From Elusimicrobiota bacterium (GTDB lineage Bacteria; Elusimicrobiota; Elusimicrobia; Elusimicrobiales; UBA9959): a stretch of DNA of 34,937 nucleotides. Position numbers and translations under genes: made by a program. Under the pieces are notes generated by a model that worked only from the letters and a program-made list of their open reading frames with translations, did not search any database and was not told the origin of the DNA. Of this stretch, positions 14,347-22,334 are shown one piece after another (within the stretch, counting starts at the first letter, position 1; each line of letters opens with the position of its first letter). Where the stretch lies: contig DMXM01000017.1 in the NCBI GenBank assembly GCA_003482905.1, positions 21,546-56,482 on the forward strand, given 5' to 3'.

Positions 14347-14651
14347 TGTTCTTAGAGAAAAGAAAAGCCAACTGGACCAGGGCCAACGAGGTTTGCTCCT
14401 CGTGGAAGTTCCTGGGCGGGGTGGCCCCGGACCGCCTGGCGGTGCTGGACGCGGTGTGGGAGAAAGAGATGGGCCGCCTGGCCAAGCACTGTGTGCTGCT
14501 GGGCGTGGAGCGCGGCCTGATACTGGTAAAGCCGTCCTCGGCCGCCGCCGCCAGCGAGCTGGCGCTGAGAAGTTCCGTGCTGGTAAAGGGCCTGAACAAG
14601 TATTTCAAGCGGCCCTGGATAAAAGCGATAAAGACGGCCAGCAAAATTTAA
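14346..14651 (+). CDS. DciA-like (DUF721) protein, probable helicase-loading factor
   Basis: A 101-residue basic protein. The pattern W-x(5)-LAKHC-x(5)-ERGLILVKPSSAAAASELALRS followed by a Leu-rich helix with LNKYF and a final IKAI fits DUF721, whose KH-like fold binds DnaB helicase. It overlaps the dnaN stop by one base and lies 25 bp before gyrB. DUF721 genes commonly take this place where recF might otherwise be. Similarity is short, so the assignment depends on fold pattern and context. Confidence 0.72.
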   Translation: MFLEKRKANWTRANEVCSSWKFLGGVAPDRLAVLDAVWEKEMGRLAKHCVLLGVERGLILVKPSSAAAASELALRSSVLVKGLNKYFKRPWIKAIKTASKI

Positions 14652-14676
14652 ATTAACCTTACAGGAGTTAGACAGC

Positions 14677-17142
14677 ATGACGAATAAGACAGCCAACCCA
14701 AAAGAGGGAAGCAATTACGATGCTTCTAATATACAGGTCATGGAGGGCCTGGAGGCGGTGCGCAAGCGCCCGGCCATGTATATCGGTTCCACCGGCATCC
14801 AGGGGCTCCACCACCTGGTCTACGAAGTGGTGGACAACTCCATAGACGAAATTCTCGCCGGCGGCTGCAATAAGATAGACGTTATAATAAAAGACGACAA
14901 TGTCTGCTCCATCACCGACAACGGCCGCGGCATACCCGTGGACCCGATGAAGGAAGTGAAGGACCCGAAGCTCAAGGGCAAATCCGCCCTGGAAGTGGTG
15001 CTGACCGTGCTGCACGCCGGCGGCAAATTTGACGGCGGCGGCTATAAGGTTTCCGGCGGCCTGCACGGCGTGGGCGTGTCGGTCGTGAACGCCCTGTCGG
15101 AGTGGATGGAAGTGCTGGTACACCGAGACGGCAAGATCTGGCGGCAGGAGTACAAGCGCGGCAAGCCGCAGGCCGATGTTAAATCAATAGGGACCACCGA
15201 CCACCACGGCACCGTGGTCAACTTTAAAGCCGACACCGAGATCTTCGGCGAGGGCGTGCTTTCCTTTGACACCGTCTCCAACCGCCTGCGCGAACTGGCT
15301 TTCCTGAACCCGGGCTGCCGCATTACCATTATCGACGAGCGCGAAGAAGGAAAAAAGCACGCCTTTTTCTTCGAGGGCGGCATAAAGCAATTCGTAAAAT
15401 TCCTTAACACCAACAAACAGGTCATCAACGAAGAGCCCATTTTCGTCTCCAAGACGGAAGGCGACACCATGCTGGACCTGGCCATCCAGTACAACACGGA
15501 TTATTCCGAGACTATGTTCTCCTTCGTCAACAACATCAAGACGATAGAGGGCGGCACGCACGTGTCCGGCTTCCGCTCGTCCCTGACCCGCGTGATCAAC
15601 GATTACATAAAGAAGTACGACCTGACGAAAGACAAAGAATACAGCGTCACCGGCGACGACGTGCGCGAAGGCCTCACTGTGGTGGTGTCGGTGAAGATTC
15701 CCCACCCCCAGTTCGAGGGGCAGACCAAGACCAAGCTGGGCAACGGCGAGGTGGAAGGCGCGGTAAAGACCCTCACCGGCGAGGCGCTCAGCGTGTTCTT
15801 CGAGGAGCATCCGTCCATAGCCAAGGCCATCTGCCAGAAAGGCTTGGGCGCCGCCGAGGCCCGCGAGGCCGCCCGCCGCGCCAAGGACCTGGCGCGCCGC
15901 AAAGGCTCCCTTACCGATTCCGGCCTGCCGGGGAAACTCGCCGACTGCCAGGAAAAGGACCCCAAGAAATCCGAGATCTTTATAGTGGAGGGCGACTCGG
16001 CCGGCGGCTCGGCCAAGCAGGGGCGCGACCGCGTGTTCCAGGCCATCCTGCCGCTGCGCGGCAAGATCCTCAACGTGGAAAAGTCCCAGCTGGTGAAGAT
16101 CATCTCCAGCGAGCAGATCCGCAATATCATTTCCGCCGTGGGCACCGGCATAGGCGAAGGGGAAGACGGCTTTAACATAGACAAGCTGCGCTACCACAAA
16201 ATAGTCATCATGGCCGACGCCGACGTGGACGGCCAGCATATCCGCACGCTGCTGCTGACCTTCTTTTACCGCCAGATGCGCCCGCTGGTGGAGCAGGGGC
16301 ATATCTACATAGCCCAGCCGCCGCTCTATAAGGTTAAAAAGGGCAAGTTCGAAGCGTATTTCGACAACGAGGAAAAGCTGCAGAAGTGGCAGCTCAAAGA
16401 GGCTCTTTCCGGCATCTCCATAAAGGCCAGTGGCAAAAAGCTAGACGAGAAAGAGATAGGCGAGCTGATGGAACTGACCATAGCCATAGAGAACACCGGA
16501 CGCAAGCTGGAGAGCAAGAACCTGACGCTGAAGGACTACATAAAGTTCCAGACCGACGGCCAGGTGCCGCTGTACCGCATTGAGACCGGCCCCGAGACTT
16601 ACCGCTATTTCTTCACGGACGAGGAATGGGACGCCTACGAGACCGAGTACGTGCAGAAGAAGAAGGACGTGATGGCCAAGGACGGCGTGCCGGAAGTGGA
16701 GATAGACGAGGACGACCTCGGGCCCGACTTCCAGACGCTGGGCGAGTTCTCGCGCCTTAACAATATTTCCGCCAAGCTTAAGGCACACGGCTACAGCCTG
16801 GCCGACTTCCATGTGGAGGAAGAAAAAGCCCCCAACCTGTTCGACCTTATCACGGAGAAGAACATCACTTCTTCCAGGGACCTTAAAACCCTGATGGAGA
16901 ACGTGATGAAGGCCGGCGCCGCCGGCGCGCACATCCAGCGCTATAAAGGTCTGGGCGAAATGAACCCGGGGCAGCTTTGGGAGACCACCATGGACCCGCT
17001 CAAGCGCAAGCTCCTCAAGGTTTCGCTCGAGGACCCCGCCGAGGCCGAAAAAATGTTCACCACCCTGATGGGCGACAAAGTGGAACCGCGCCGCGTGTTC
17101 ATAGAGCAGAACGCCCTGGCCGCCCGCAACCTGGATATTTAA
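14677..17142 (+). CDS. gyrB: DNA gyrase subunit B
   Basis: An 821-residue ATPase subunit. The GHKL ATP site shows VVDNSIDE, ITDNGRGIPVD and GGLHGVGVSVVNALS. The TOPRIM domain shows IVEGDSAGGSAKQGRDR, PLRGKILNVE and ADADVDGQHIRTLLL. An insert of about 170 residues divides TOPRIM from the tail, as in long-type GyrB. The end has QRYKGLGEMNPGQLWETTMDP. Ribosome site AGGAG is present. With GyrA it introduces negative supercoils. gyrA follows 18 bp downstream. Confidence 0.97.
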   Translation: MTNKTANPKEGSNYDASNIQVMEGLEAVRKRPAMYIGSTGIQGLHHLVYEVVDNSIDEILAGGCNKIDVIIKDDNVCSITDNGRGIPVDPMKEVKDPKLKGKSALEVVLTVLHAGGKFDGGGYKVSGGLHGVGVSVVNALSEWMEVLVHRDGKIWRQEYKRGKPQADVKSIGTTDHHGTVVNFKADTEIFGEGVLSFDTVSNRLRELAFLNPGCRITIIDEREEGKKHAFFFEGGIKQFVKFLNTNKQVINEEPIFVSKTEGDTMLDLAIQYNTDYSETMFSFVNNIKTIEGGTHVSGFRSSLTRVINDYIKKYDLTKDKEYSVTGDDVREGLTVVVSVKIPHPQFEGQTKTKLGNGEVEGAVKTLTGEALSVFFEEHPSIAKAICQKGLGAAEAREAARRAKDLARRKGSLTDSGLPGKLADCQEKDPKKSEIFIVEGDSAGGSAKQGRDRVFQAILPLRGKILNVEKSQLVKIISSEQIRNIISAVGTGIGEGEDGFNIDKLRYHKIVIMADADVDGQHIRTLLLTFFYRQMRPLVEQGHIYIAQPPLYKVKKGKFEAYFDNEEKLQKWQLKEALSGISIKASGKKLDEKEIGELMELTIAIENTGRKLESKNLTLKDYIKFQTDGQVPLYRIETGPETYRYFFTDEEWDAYETEYVQKKKDVMAKDGVPEVEIDEDDLGPDFQTLGEFSRLNNISAKLKAHGYSLADFHVEEEKAPNLFDLITEKNITSSRDLKTLMENVMKAGAAGAHIQRYKGLGEMNPGQLWETTMDPLKRKLLKVSLEDPAEAEKMFTTLMGDKVEPRRVFIEQNALAARNLDI

Positions 17143-17160
17143 TTAACGGAGCTATATAAA

Positions 17161-19671
17161 ATGGCAGAACACAAAGACCTTACACCAAAGCAGGACAACA
17201 TTTTCGTCAATATCGTCGACCGCGACATCAGCGAGGAGATGAAGTCCTCTTATATCGACTACTCCATGAGCGTCATAGTCGGCCGGGCCCTGCCCGACGT
17301 GCGCGACGGCCTGAAGCCGGTGCACCGCCGCGTGCTGTACACCATGGACGACATGGGCCTGCAGCACAACAAGCCCTTTAAAAAATCCGCCCGCATCGTC
17401 GGCGACGTAATGGGTAAATACCACCCGCACGGCGACGCCTCCATCTACGACACGCTGGTCCGCATGGCCCAGTCGTTCAGCCTGCGCTATCTGCTGGTGG
17501 ACGGGCAGGGCAACTTCGGCTCGGTCGACGGCGACCCGGCCGCCGCCATGCGTTACACCGAGGCCCGCCTTTCCGGCATAGCCGGCGAGCTGCTGGCCGA
17601 CATAGAAAAAGAGACGGTGAAGTTCGTCCCCAACTACGACGGTTCCATGACCGAGCCGTCCGTGCTGCCGGCCAAGCTCCCCAACCTCCTGGTCAACGGC
17701 TCCTCCGGCATCGCCGTGGGCATGGCCACCAATATTCCCACGCATAACCTGGCCGAGGTCTGCGACGCGACCATCGCCGTGATGGAGAACCCGGACATCG
17801 AGACCAAAGAGCTGATGAAGATCATCAAGGGCCCCGACTTCCCCACCGGCGGCATCATCCGCGGCCGCAAGGGCATCAAGGATTACTTCGAGACCGGCCG
17901 CGGCTCCATCACCACGCAGGCCCGCGCCGAGATAGAGGAGATGAAGGGCAACCGCGAGTGCATCGCCATCACAGAGATCCCCTACCAGGTGAACAAGGCC
18001 ACCCTCATCGAGACCATAGCGGAGCTGGTAAAAGAGAAGAAGATCCCCGACATCTCCGACATCCGCGACGAGTCCGACCGCCGCGGCATGCGCATCGTCA
18101 TAGAGATCAAGCGCGACGGCAACGCCCAGGTGGTGCTGAACCAGCTCTACAAGCACACCCAGATGGAAGCCTCCTTCGGCGTGATCATGCTGGCCATCGT
18201 GGACGGCCGGCCCCGCGTGCTGCCCATTAAAGAAGTGATGCTGCAGTACGTGCGCCACCGCCGCCTGATGGTGGTGAACCGCACCAAATACGACCTTAAA
18301 AAAGCCCTGGCCCGCGCCCACATCCTGGAAGGCTACCTGATAGCCCTGCAGAACATCGACGCCGTGGTCGAGATTATAAAGAAATCCAAGGACGCGCTGG
18401 AAGCCAAGATGAAGTTGATGGCGAAGTTCGCGCTGTCCGACATCCAGTCGCAGGCCATCCTGGACATGCGCCTGCACCAGCTGACCCGCCTGGAGACCGG
18501 CGCCATAGAGGAAGAGCACAAGGCGCTGATGAAGCTCATCGGCGAACTGCGCGCCATCCTCGCCGACCCCAAGCGCGTGCTTAAGATCATTGTGGACGAG
18601 CTCAAAGAGATGAAGGCGAAGTACGGCGACAAGCGCCAGACCGAGATCACCGGCGAGGCCGCCGAACTCGACATAGAAGACCTCATCCCCGAAGAGGACG
18701 TCATCATCACCATGTCCCACGGCGGCTACATCAAGCGCATCCCGGCCGACACCTACAAAGTGCAGGGCCGCGGCGGCAAGGGCATCATCGGCTCCGACGT
18801 CAAGGAGGAGGACTTCATCGAGAAGCTCTTTGTGACGTCCAGCCACGCCACCATCCTGATGTTCACCACCCGCGGCAAAGTGTACGCGCTCAAGGGCTAC
18901 GAAATACCCGAGGGCAACCGCACTTCGCGCGGCAAAGCCATAGTGAACCTGCTGCAGATCAAGGACGAGCGGGTCACCTCCGTGCTGGCCATAGAGTCTT
19001 TCGCCGAGGCCAAGGGGAAAGAGACCTTCATTGTGATGTGCACCCGCAAGGGCAACATCAAGAAAACCCCGATAGGCGACTTCGCCAATATAAGGCGCGG
19101 CGGCATAAACGCCATAGGCCTTGAGGACGGCGATATCCTGACGTCAGTCGGGCATACCGACGGCAAGTACGAGATCATCATCGGCACCAAAGAGGGCATG
19201 AGCATCCGGTTCAGCGAGACCGACGTGCGCTCCATGGGCCGCGGCGCCATGGGGGTGCGCGGCATCCGCCTGGACAAGACCGATACCGTCATCGGCATGG
19301 AAGTGGCCGAACCCAAGACCAAGAAAACGCTGCTGACGGTCTGCGAGAACGGCTACGGCAAACGCACCGACCTGGACGAATACCGGCACCAGGGCCGCGG
19401 CGGCTCCGGCGTCATCACCATAAAGGCCACCGACCGCAACGGCTCCGTGGTGGGCATCTACCTGGTGGAGAACAAGGACCACCTGATGGTTATGACCGAG
19501 AAGGGCAAGATAATACGCATGGGCTGCAAAGACCTGCGCGTTATCAGCCGCAACACCCAGGGCGTGCGCCTGGTAAGGCTGGAGGAAGGCGACAAGATAG
19601 CCTCCGTAGAGCCCGTAATAGACGACGCGCTGGAAGGCGGCACCAAGCCGCTTATAGACGAGAAGAAGTAA
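17161..19671 (+). CDS. gyrA: DNA gyrase subunit A
   Basis: An 836-residue cleavage subunit. PDVRDGLKPVHRRVLY begins the winged-helix region, and the catalytic tyrosine is Y132 in AAMRYTEARLS. The quinolone region reads HGDASIYDTLVRMAQ (90-104), placing Ala at the position of E. coli Ser83, as in mycobacteria. The C-terminal beta-pinwheel carries the GyrA box as QGRGGKG, which marks it as gyrase and not topoisomerase IV. Ribosome site GGAG is present. A strong terminator follows. Confidence 0.97.
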   Translation: MAEHKDLTPKQDNIFVNIVDRDISEEMKSSYIDYSMSVIVGRALPDVRDGLKPVHRRVLYTMDDMGLQHNKPFKKSARIVGDVMGKYHPHGDASIYDTLVRMAQSFSLRYLLVDGQGNFGSVDGDPAAAMRYTEARLSGIAGELLADIEKETVKFVPNYDGSMTEPSVLPAKLPNLLVNGSSGIAVGMATNIPTHNLAEVCDATIAVMENPDIETKELMKIIKGPDFPTGGIIRGRKGIKDYFETGRGSITTQARAEIEEMKGNRECIAITEIPYQVNKATLIETIAELVKEKKIPDISDIRDESDRRGMRIVIEIKRDGNAQVVLNQLYKHTQMEASFGVIMLAIVDGRPRVLPIKEVMLQYVRHRRLMVVNRTKYDLKKALARAHILEGYLIALQNIDAVVEIIKKSKDALEAKMKLMAKFALSDIQSQAILDMRLHQLTRLETGAIEEEHKALMKLIGELRAILADPKRVLKIIVDELKEMKAKYGDKRQTEITGEAAELDIEDLIPEEDVIITMSHGGYIKRIPADTYKVQGRGGKGIIGSDVKEEDFIEKLFVTSSHATILMFTTRGKVYALKGYEIPEGNRTSRGKAIVNLLQIKDERVTSVLAIESFAEAKGKETFIVMCTRKGNIKKTPIGDFANIRRGGINAIGLEDGDILTSVGHTDGKYEIIIGTKEGMSIRFSETDVRSMGRGAMGVRGIRLDKTDTVIGMEVAEPKTKKTLLTVCENGYGKRTDLDEYRHQGRGGSGVITIKATDRNGSVVGIYLVENKDHLMVMTEKGKIIRMGCKDLRVISRNTQGVRLVRLEEGDKIASVEPVIDDALEGGTKPLIDEKK

Positions 19672-19682
19672 AAGCGGCGCTT

Positions 19683-19726
19683 AAAAAGACGGCCGGGCGA
19701 GGGCAACCTCCCCGGCCGTTTTTTAA
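19683..19726 (+). terminator. Rho-independent terminator of the dnaA-gyrA block
   Basis: ACGGCCGGG and CCCGGCCGT form a GC-rich stem extended inward by GAGG/CCTC around GCAA, followed by six T residues and preceded by an A-run. A close copy lies at 21071-21114. Confidence 0.9.
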
Positions 19727-19822
19727 AAAATTAATACAGCAGAAGGTGGGAAACCGCCAGGGAACCTGGTAATTCTCGACCTGTTAAGCGCTATTTAAAT
19801 TTTGTAGCATTGTTCCTATATT

Positions 19823-20824
19823 ATGCCTGATAAAAGAATCTGTCCGATTTGCGGCGAAGACGCAGTTATGGTTGAGGTTGATAAATACACCGACCCCATC
19901 GCGTCCAAGGAGTATTCAGTGGTTTCGTGCGGGGCCTGTACGGTGCAGTATGCCGTCCCATTTGAAAACCCGGGAGCCGATTGGTACGCTAAATTTTCCC
20001 CGAATGATTCCTATGAGGGCTGCTGCCTGCCAAGGTTTTCCAAATTTCTGGGAAACAAGGGCATTCCGTCCGGTAAGCTGTTGGACGTTGGCTGCGGTAC
20101 GGGCATTTTTCTTGAAAAAGCCAAAGCGCACGGCTACGATGTGTACGGGGTGGATATAAATATTCCCGCAGTAGGGGCCGCCCGCGCGCGCGGGCTGGAC
20201 AAGATATACCTTGGCGAGCTTTCCGGGTTTATCGGGGAAAAACGCAGCAGCGATCTCGACGTGGTAACGCTATTTGATTATCTGGAGCACCTTTCAAATC
20301 CCGCAGAGACCGTGCGGATGGCTAAGGAATTGCTCAGGCCCGGCGGGTGCCTTGTCGTTACCGTTCCGAACGCGGAAAGGCCTATTATTTTTAAAAGAGA
20401 CGATTTTGACCAGCCGCCTCATCACCTGACTCGCTGGACGGTCCATTCGCTTAAGGGGTTTCTAGAGCGGAACGGCTTTGATGTGGTGAGCATAGACGCC
20501 TCGTATCTTCCGGTTTGGGAGTTTACCAGGCATATCTCAAATTTCATTATTGACAGGCTTCTTACGGTTTTTAAAATGGTGCTCATGCGCGGGCAGCCTA
20601 AGAGCGCTACATTCACCCAGATGTATGGTAGCAAGGGCCCTGAACAAGGCGGGAGATTTAATCTGTTAAAGAACAGGAGTACCCGGGCGCTTCTTGTGAA
20701 AGCGTTCAGGCTTGCAATTCACTACCTTACGGCGCCTATTTTCGGCATTTTGAGGATATATTACAAGGTCGTCCGCGACAACCCGGGTGTGCACATATTT
20801 GCGGTCGCCCGAAAGGCACGGTAA
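19823..20824 (+). CDS. Class I SAM methyltransferase with N-terminal zinc ribbon
   Basis: A 333-residue protein. Residues C7, C10, C36 and C39 (CPICG and CGAC) form a zinc ribbon. Motif I is LLDVGCGTGIF (86-96), followed by VYGVDIN, DVVTLFDYLEHLSNP and LLRPGGCLVVTVPN, typical of Methyltransf_23 proteins linked to glycan or secondary-metabolite modification. The C-terminal 100 residues are hydrophobic and basic and may touch the membrane. Base composition is poorer in GC and codon choice looser than in the gyr genes. Two nearly identical terminators flank it, so it looks acquired. No clear ribosome site; the start is kept because the zinc ribbon follows directly. Confidence 0.85.
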   Translation: MPDKRICPICGEDAVMVEVDKYTDPIASKEYSVVSCGACTVQYAVPFENPGADWYAKFSPNDSYEGCCLPRFSKFLGNKGIPSGKLLDVGCGTGIFLEKAKAHGYDVYGVDINIPAVGAARARGLDKIYLGELSGFIGEKRSSDLDVVTLFDYLEHLSNPAETVRMAKELLRPGGCLVVTVPNAERPIIFKRDDFDQPPHHLTRWTVHSLKGFLERNGFDVVSIDASYLPVWEFTRHISNFIIDRLLTVFKMVLMRGQPKSATFTQMYGSKGPEQGGRFNLLKNRSTRALLVKAFRLAIHYLTAPIFGILRIYYKVVRDNPGVHIFAVARKAR

Positions 20825-20875
20825 GCGGATAGCCCGCCCGCGCCGCTCATCATTCCCAGTCCGATTACTGTGAGA

Positions 20876-20999
20876 AGGGGTCAGGTCTTGATTTTTAGCA
20901 TTTATAATAACAGCCGGGGCTGGGATGCCGACAACCAGTCATTTTGCCGGCACAAATCTCATTTGGCGGCAAATTGCTAAATTTCAAGACCTGACCCCC
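20876..20999. repeat. 124-bp inverted-repeat element (REP/MITE-like)
   Basis: Left end AGGGGTCAGGTCTTGA (20876-20891) and right end TCAAGACCTGACCCC (from 20984) are complementary. Pairing continues imperfectly through TTTTTAGCATTT and AATTGCTAAATTT, giving arms of about 27 bp. The centre holds GC-rich words such as GCCGGGGC and GCCGGCAC. It has no coding capacity. The form is that of a non-autonomous palindromic element mobilised by a separate transposase. It fills most of the 397-bp gap between the methyltransferase and the HAMP protein. Confidence 0.75.
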
Positions 21000-21070
21000 T
21001 AAATTCTTAGGAAAGCGCGCCAGGGGAAAGAGGAAAAGCCTAGGGGAACTGTCCTTATGCTCCTCAATTT

Positions 21071-21114
21071 AAAAAAGACGGCCGGGAGAGGGAAACCTCC
21101 CCGGCTTCTTTTTT
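21071..21114 (+). terminator. Second copy of the gyrA-type terminator
   Basis: An A-run, then GACGGCCGGG, a GAGGG-AAACCTCC centre, CCGGC and a T-rich end with TTCTTTTTT. It differs from the terminator at 19683-19726 at only a few positions, but its outer stem has decayed (GGCTTC instead of GGCCGT). Confidence 0.7.
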
Positions 21115-21221
21115 GTCGATACATAGAGAAATTTTATAGTATCATAACCGGCATAGGGTATATGGGGCGGCCGGCGTACAAAAAACCGTTCGCAAGGCCG
21201 AAGTATTAACTAGGGGGTATT

Positions 21222-21668
21222 ATGATCAAAAGAATGATGCTGCACATCCAGCCGGGGTTCCAGAAGCGGCTGATGCTGTTCTGGATGCTGCAGGCCTTTG
21301 CTATAACGTTTTTTACCTGCCTGGTCACCATCGGCTGGGCTTTTTTCTACACCAATCCGACGCTGGCCAGCTACACCAGGATCATAGTGCGGCCCGCGCT
21401 TTATATCTCCGCGGCGGTGGCGTTCATGGTTTCCGCCCTGGCGGGGCTGTTCTATTCTCTCAGGATAGCGGGTCCGGTCTATCATATCAAGCACGCGGTC
21501 GACAGGGTTCTGGAGGGCGGCGAGCCGGAACTGATCCTGCTGCGCCGGCATGACGAACTGAAGGACCTGGCCACATCCGTTAATAAACTTATAGAGCGCG
21601 TTCCGCGGCAGCCAAAGAACGAGGAAGCGCCCGTAGAGGTTTTCTTCGACCCGCTGCGCAAAGAATGA
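21222..21668 (+). CDS. Two-helix membrane protein ending in a HAMP domain
   Basis: A 148-residue protein. Two membrane segments (about residues 19-43 and 53-77) are joined by a very short periplasmic loop. A HAMP-like segment follows (about 80-130), with the proline after the second helix (GPVYHIKHAVDRVLEGG) and DELKDLATSVNKLIERV as the second amphipathic helix. There is no kinase, cyclase or methyl-accepting output domain, unlike most HAMP proteins. Ribosome site AGGGGG is good. Function is unknown; it may be a partner for a separate output protein. Confidence 0.75.
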   Translation: MIKRMMLHIQPGFQKRLMLFWMLQAFAITFFTCLVTIGWAFFYTNPTLASYTRIIVRPALYISAAVAFMVSALAGLFYSLRIAGPVYHIKHAVDRVLEGGEPELILLRRHDELKDLATSVNKLIERVPRQPKNEEAPVEVFFDPLRKE

Positions 21669-21711
21669 CACCGGCGGCCAGGTCCGGGCGGGGGAACTAC
21701 CCGGCGGCTTT

Positions 21712-21720
21712 TGCTAAAAT
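21712..21720 (+). promoter_or_regulatory. Extended -10 promoter of the marC-like gene
   Basis: TGC immediately before TAAAAT (21715-21720) forms an extended -10. The ATG at 21726 is 5 bases later, so transcription should begin at or beside the start codon. Confidence 0.5.
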
Positions 21721-21725
21721 ATAGC

Positions 21726-22322
21726 ATGGACCTGACTATTTTTATATCCACCGTTTTCACGCTTACGCTGGTGATGGACCCACTGGGGAATATCCCGCTG
21801 TTCATGACCGCCCTTAAAGGCGTGCCCGAGGAACGGCGGCGCGCCGTTGTCACCCGCGAGCTGTTCATCGCCCTGGGGATAATGGTCTTTTTCCTGTTCT
21901 TCGGCAAATATATACTGAGCTTCCTAGCGTTGGATATGGTGGCGCTGAGCGTTGGCGGCGGCATTGTGCTGTTCCTGATCGCCATCCAGATGATCTTCCC
22001 CTCGCAGCATTCCGCTTTCGGCGACAACCCCGACGGGGAACCGTTCATTGTGCCGCTGGCCATACCGCTGGTGGCCGGGCCCTCCACCCTGACCACTATC
22101 CTGATATTCTCCATGAAGGACCCAGGGGCCTGGGGCGTATCGCTTGGCGTGGTGGCCGCCGCCTGGGTAATAAATATAGTGATATTGAGTTTCGCCGGGA
22201 AGCTTTCAAACCTGCTGGGCGCCCGCGGCCTGCTGGCCATGGAAAAGCTGATGGGCATGATACTGGTGACCATATCGGTGCAGATGATAATGACCGGCCT
22301 GAAAAAATTCCTAGTCGGGTAA
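21726..22322 (+). CDS. MarC-family integral membrane protein
   Basis: A 198-residue protein with about six membrane segments. It opens MDLTIFISTVFTLTLVMDPLGNIPLFMTAL, which contains the family motif DPxGNxP, and later has GPSTLTTILIF and the MEKLMGMILVTISVQMIMTG ending. MarC (UPF0056) proteins sit in the inner membrane; transport function is unproven. The frame is open 5 codons further up to a TTG, but the ATG is preferred because the -10 box lies between them. No ribosome site is present. Confidence 0.88.
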   Translation: MDLTIFISTVFTLTLVMDPLGNIPLFMTALKGVPEERRRAVVTRELFIALGIMVFFLFFGKYILSFLALDMVALSVGGGIVLFLIAIQMIFPSQHSAFGDNPDGEPFIVPLAIPLVAGPSTLTTILIFSMKDPGAWGVSLGVVAAAWVINIVILSFAGKLSNLLGARGLLAMEKLMGMILVTISVQMIMTGLKKFLVG

Positions 22323-22334
22323 AATCCCGGCATT

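Noticed and set aside
15184..16302. Minus-strand open frame opposite gyrB
   Set aside because: Antisense shadow of a complete gyrB with no independent signals.
17152..18846. Long minus-strand open frame of 564 codons opposite gyrA
   Set aside because: It is antisense to a clear gyrA and owes its length to high GC and codon periodicity. Composition is rich in His, Val, Gly and Leu with no recognisable domain.
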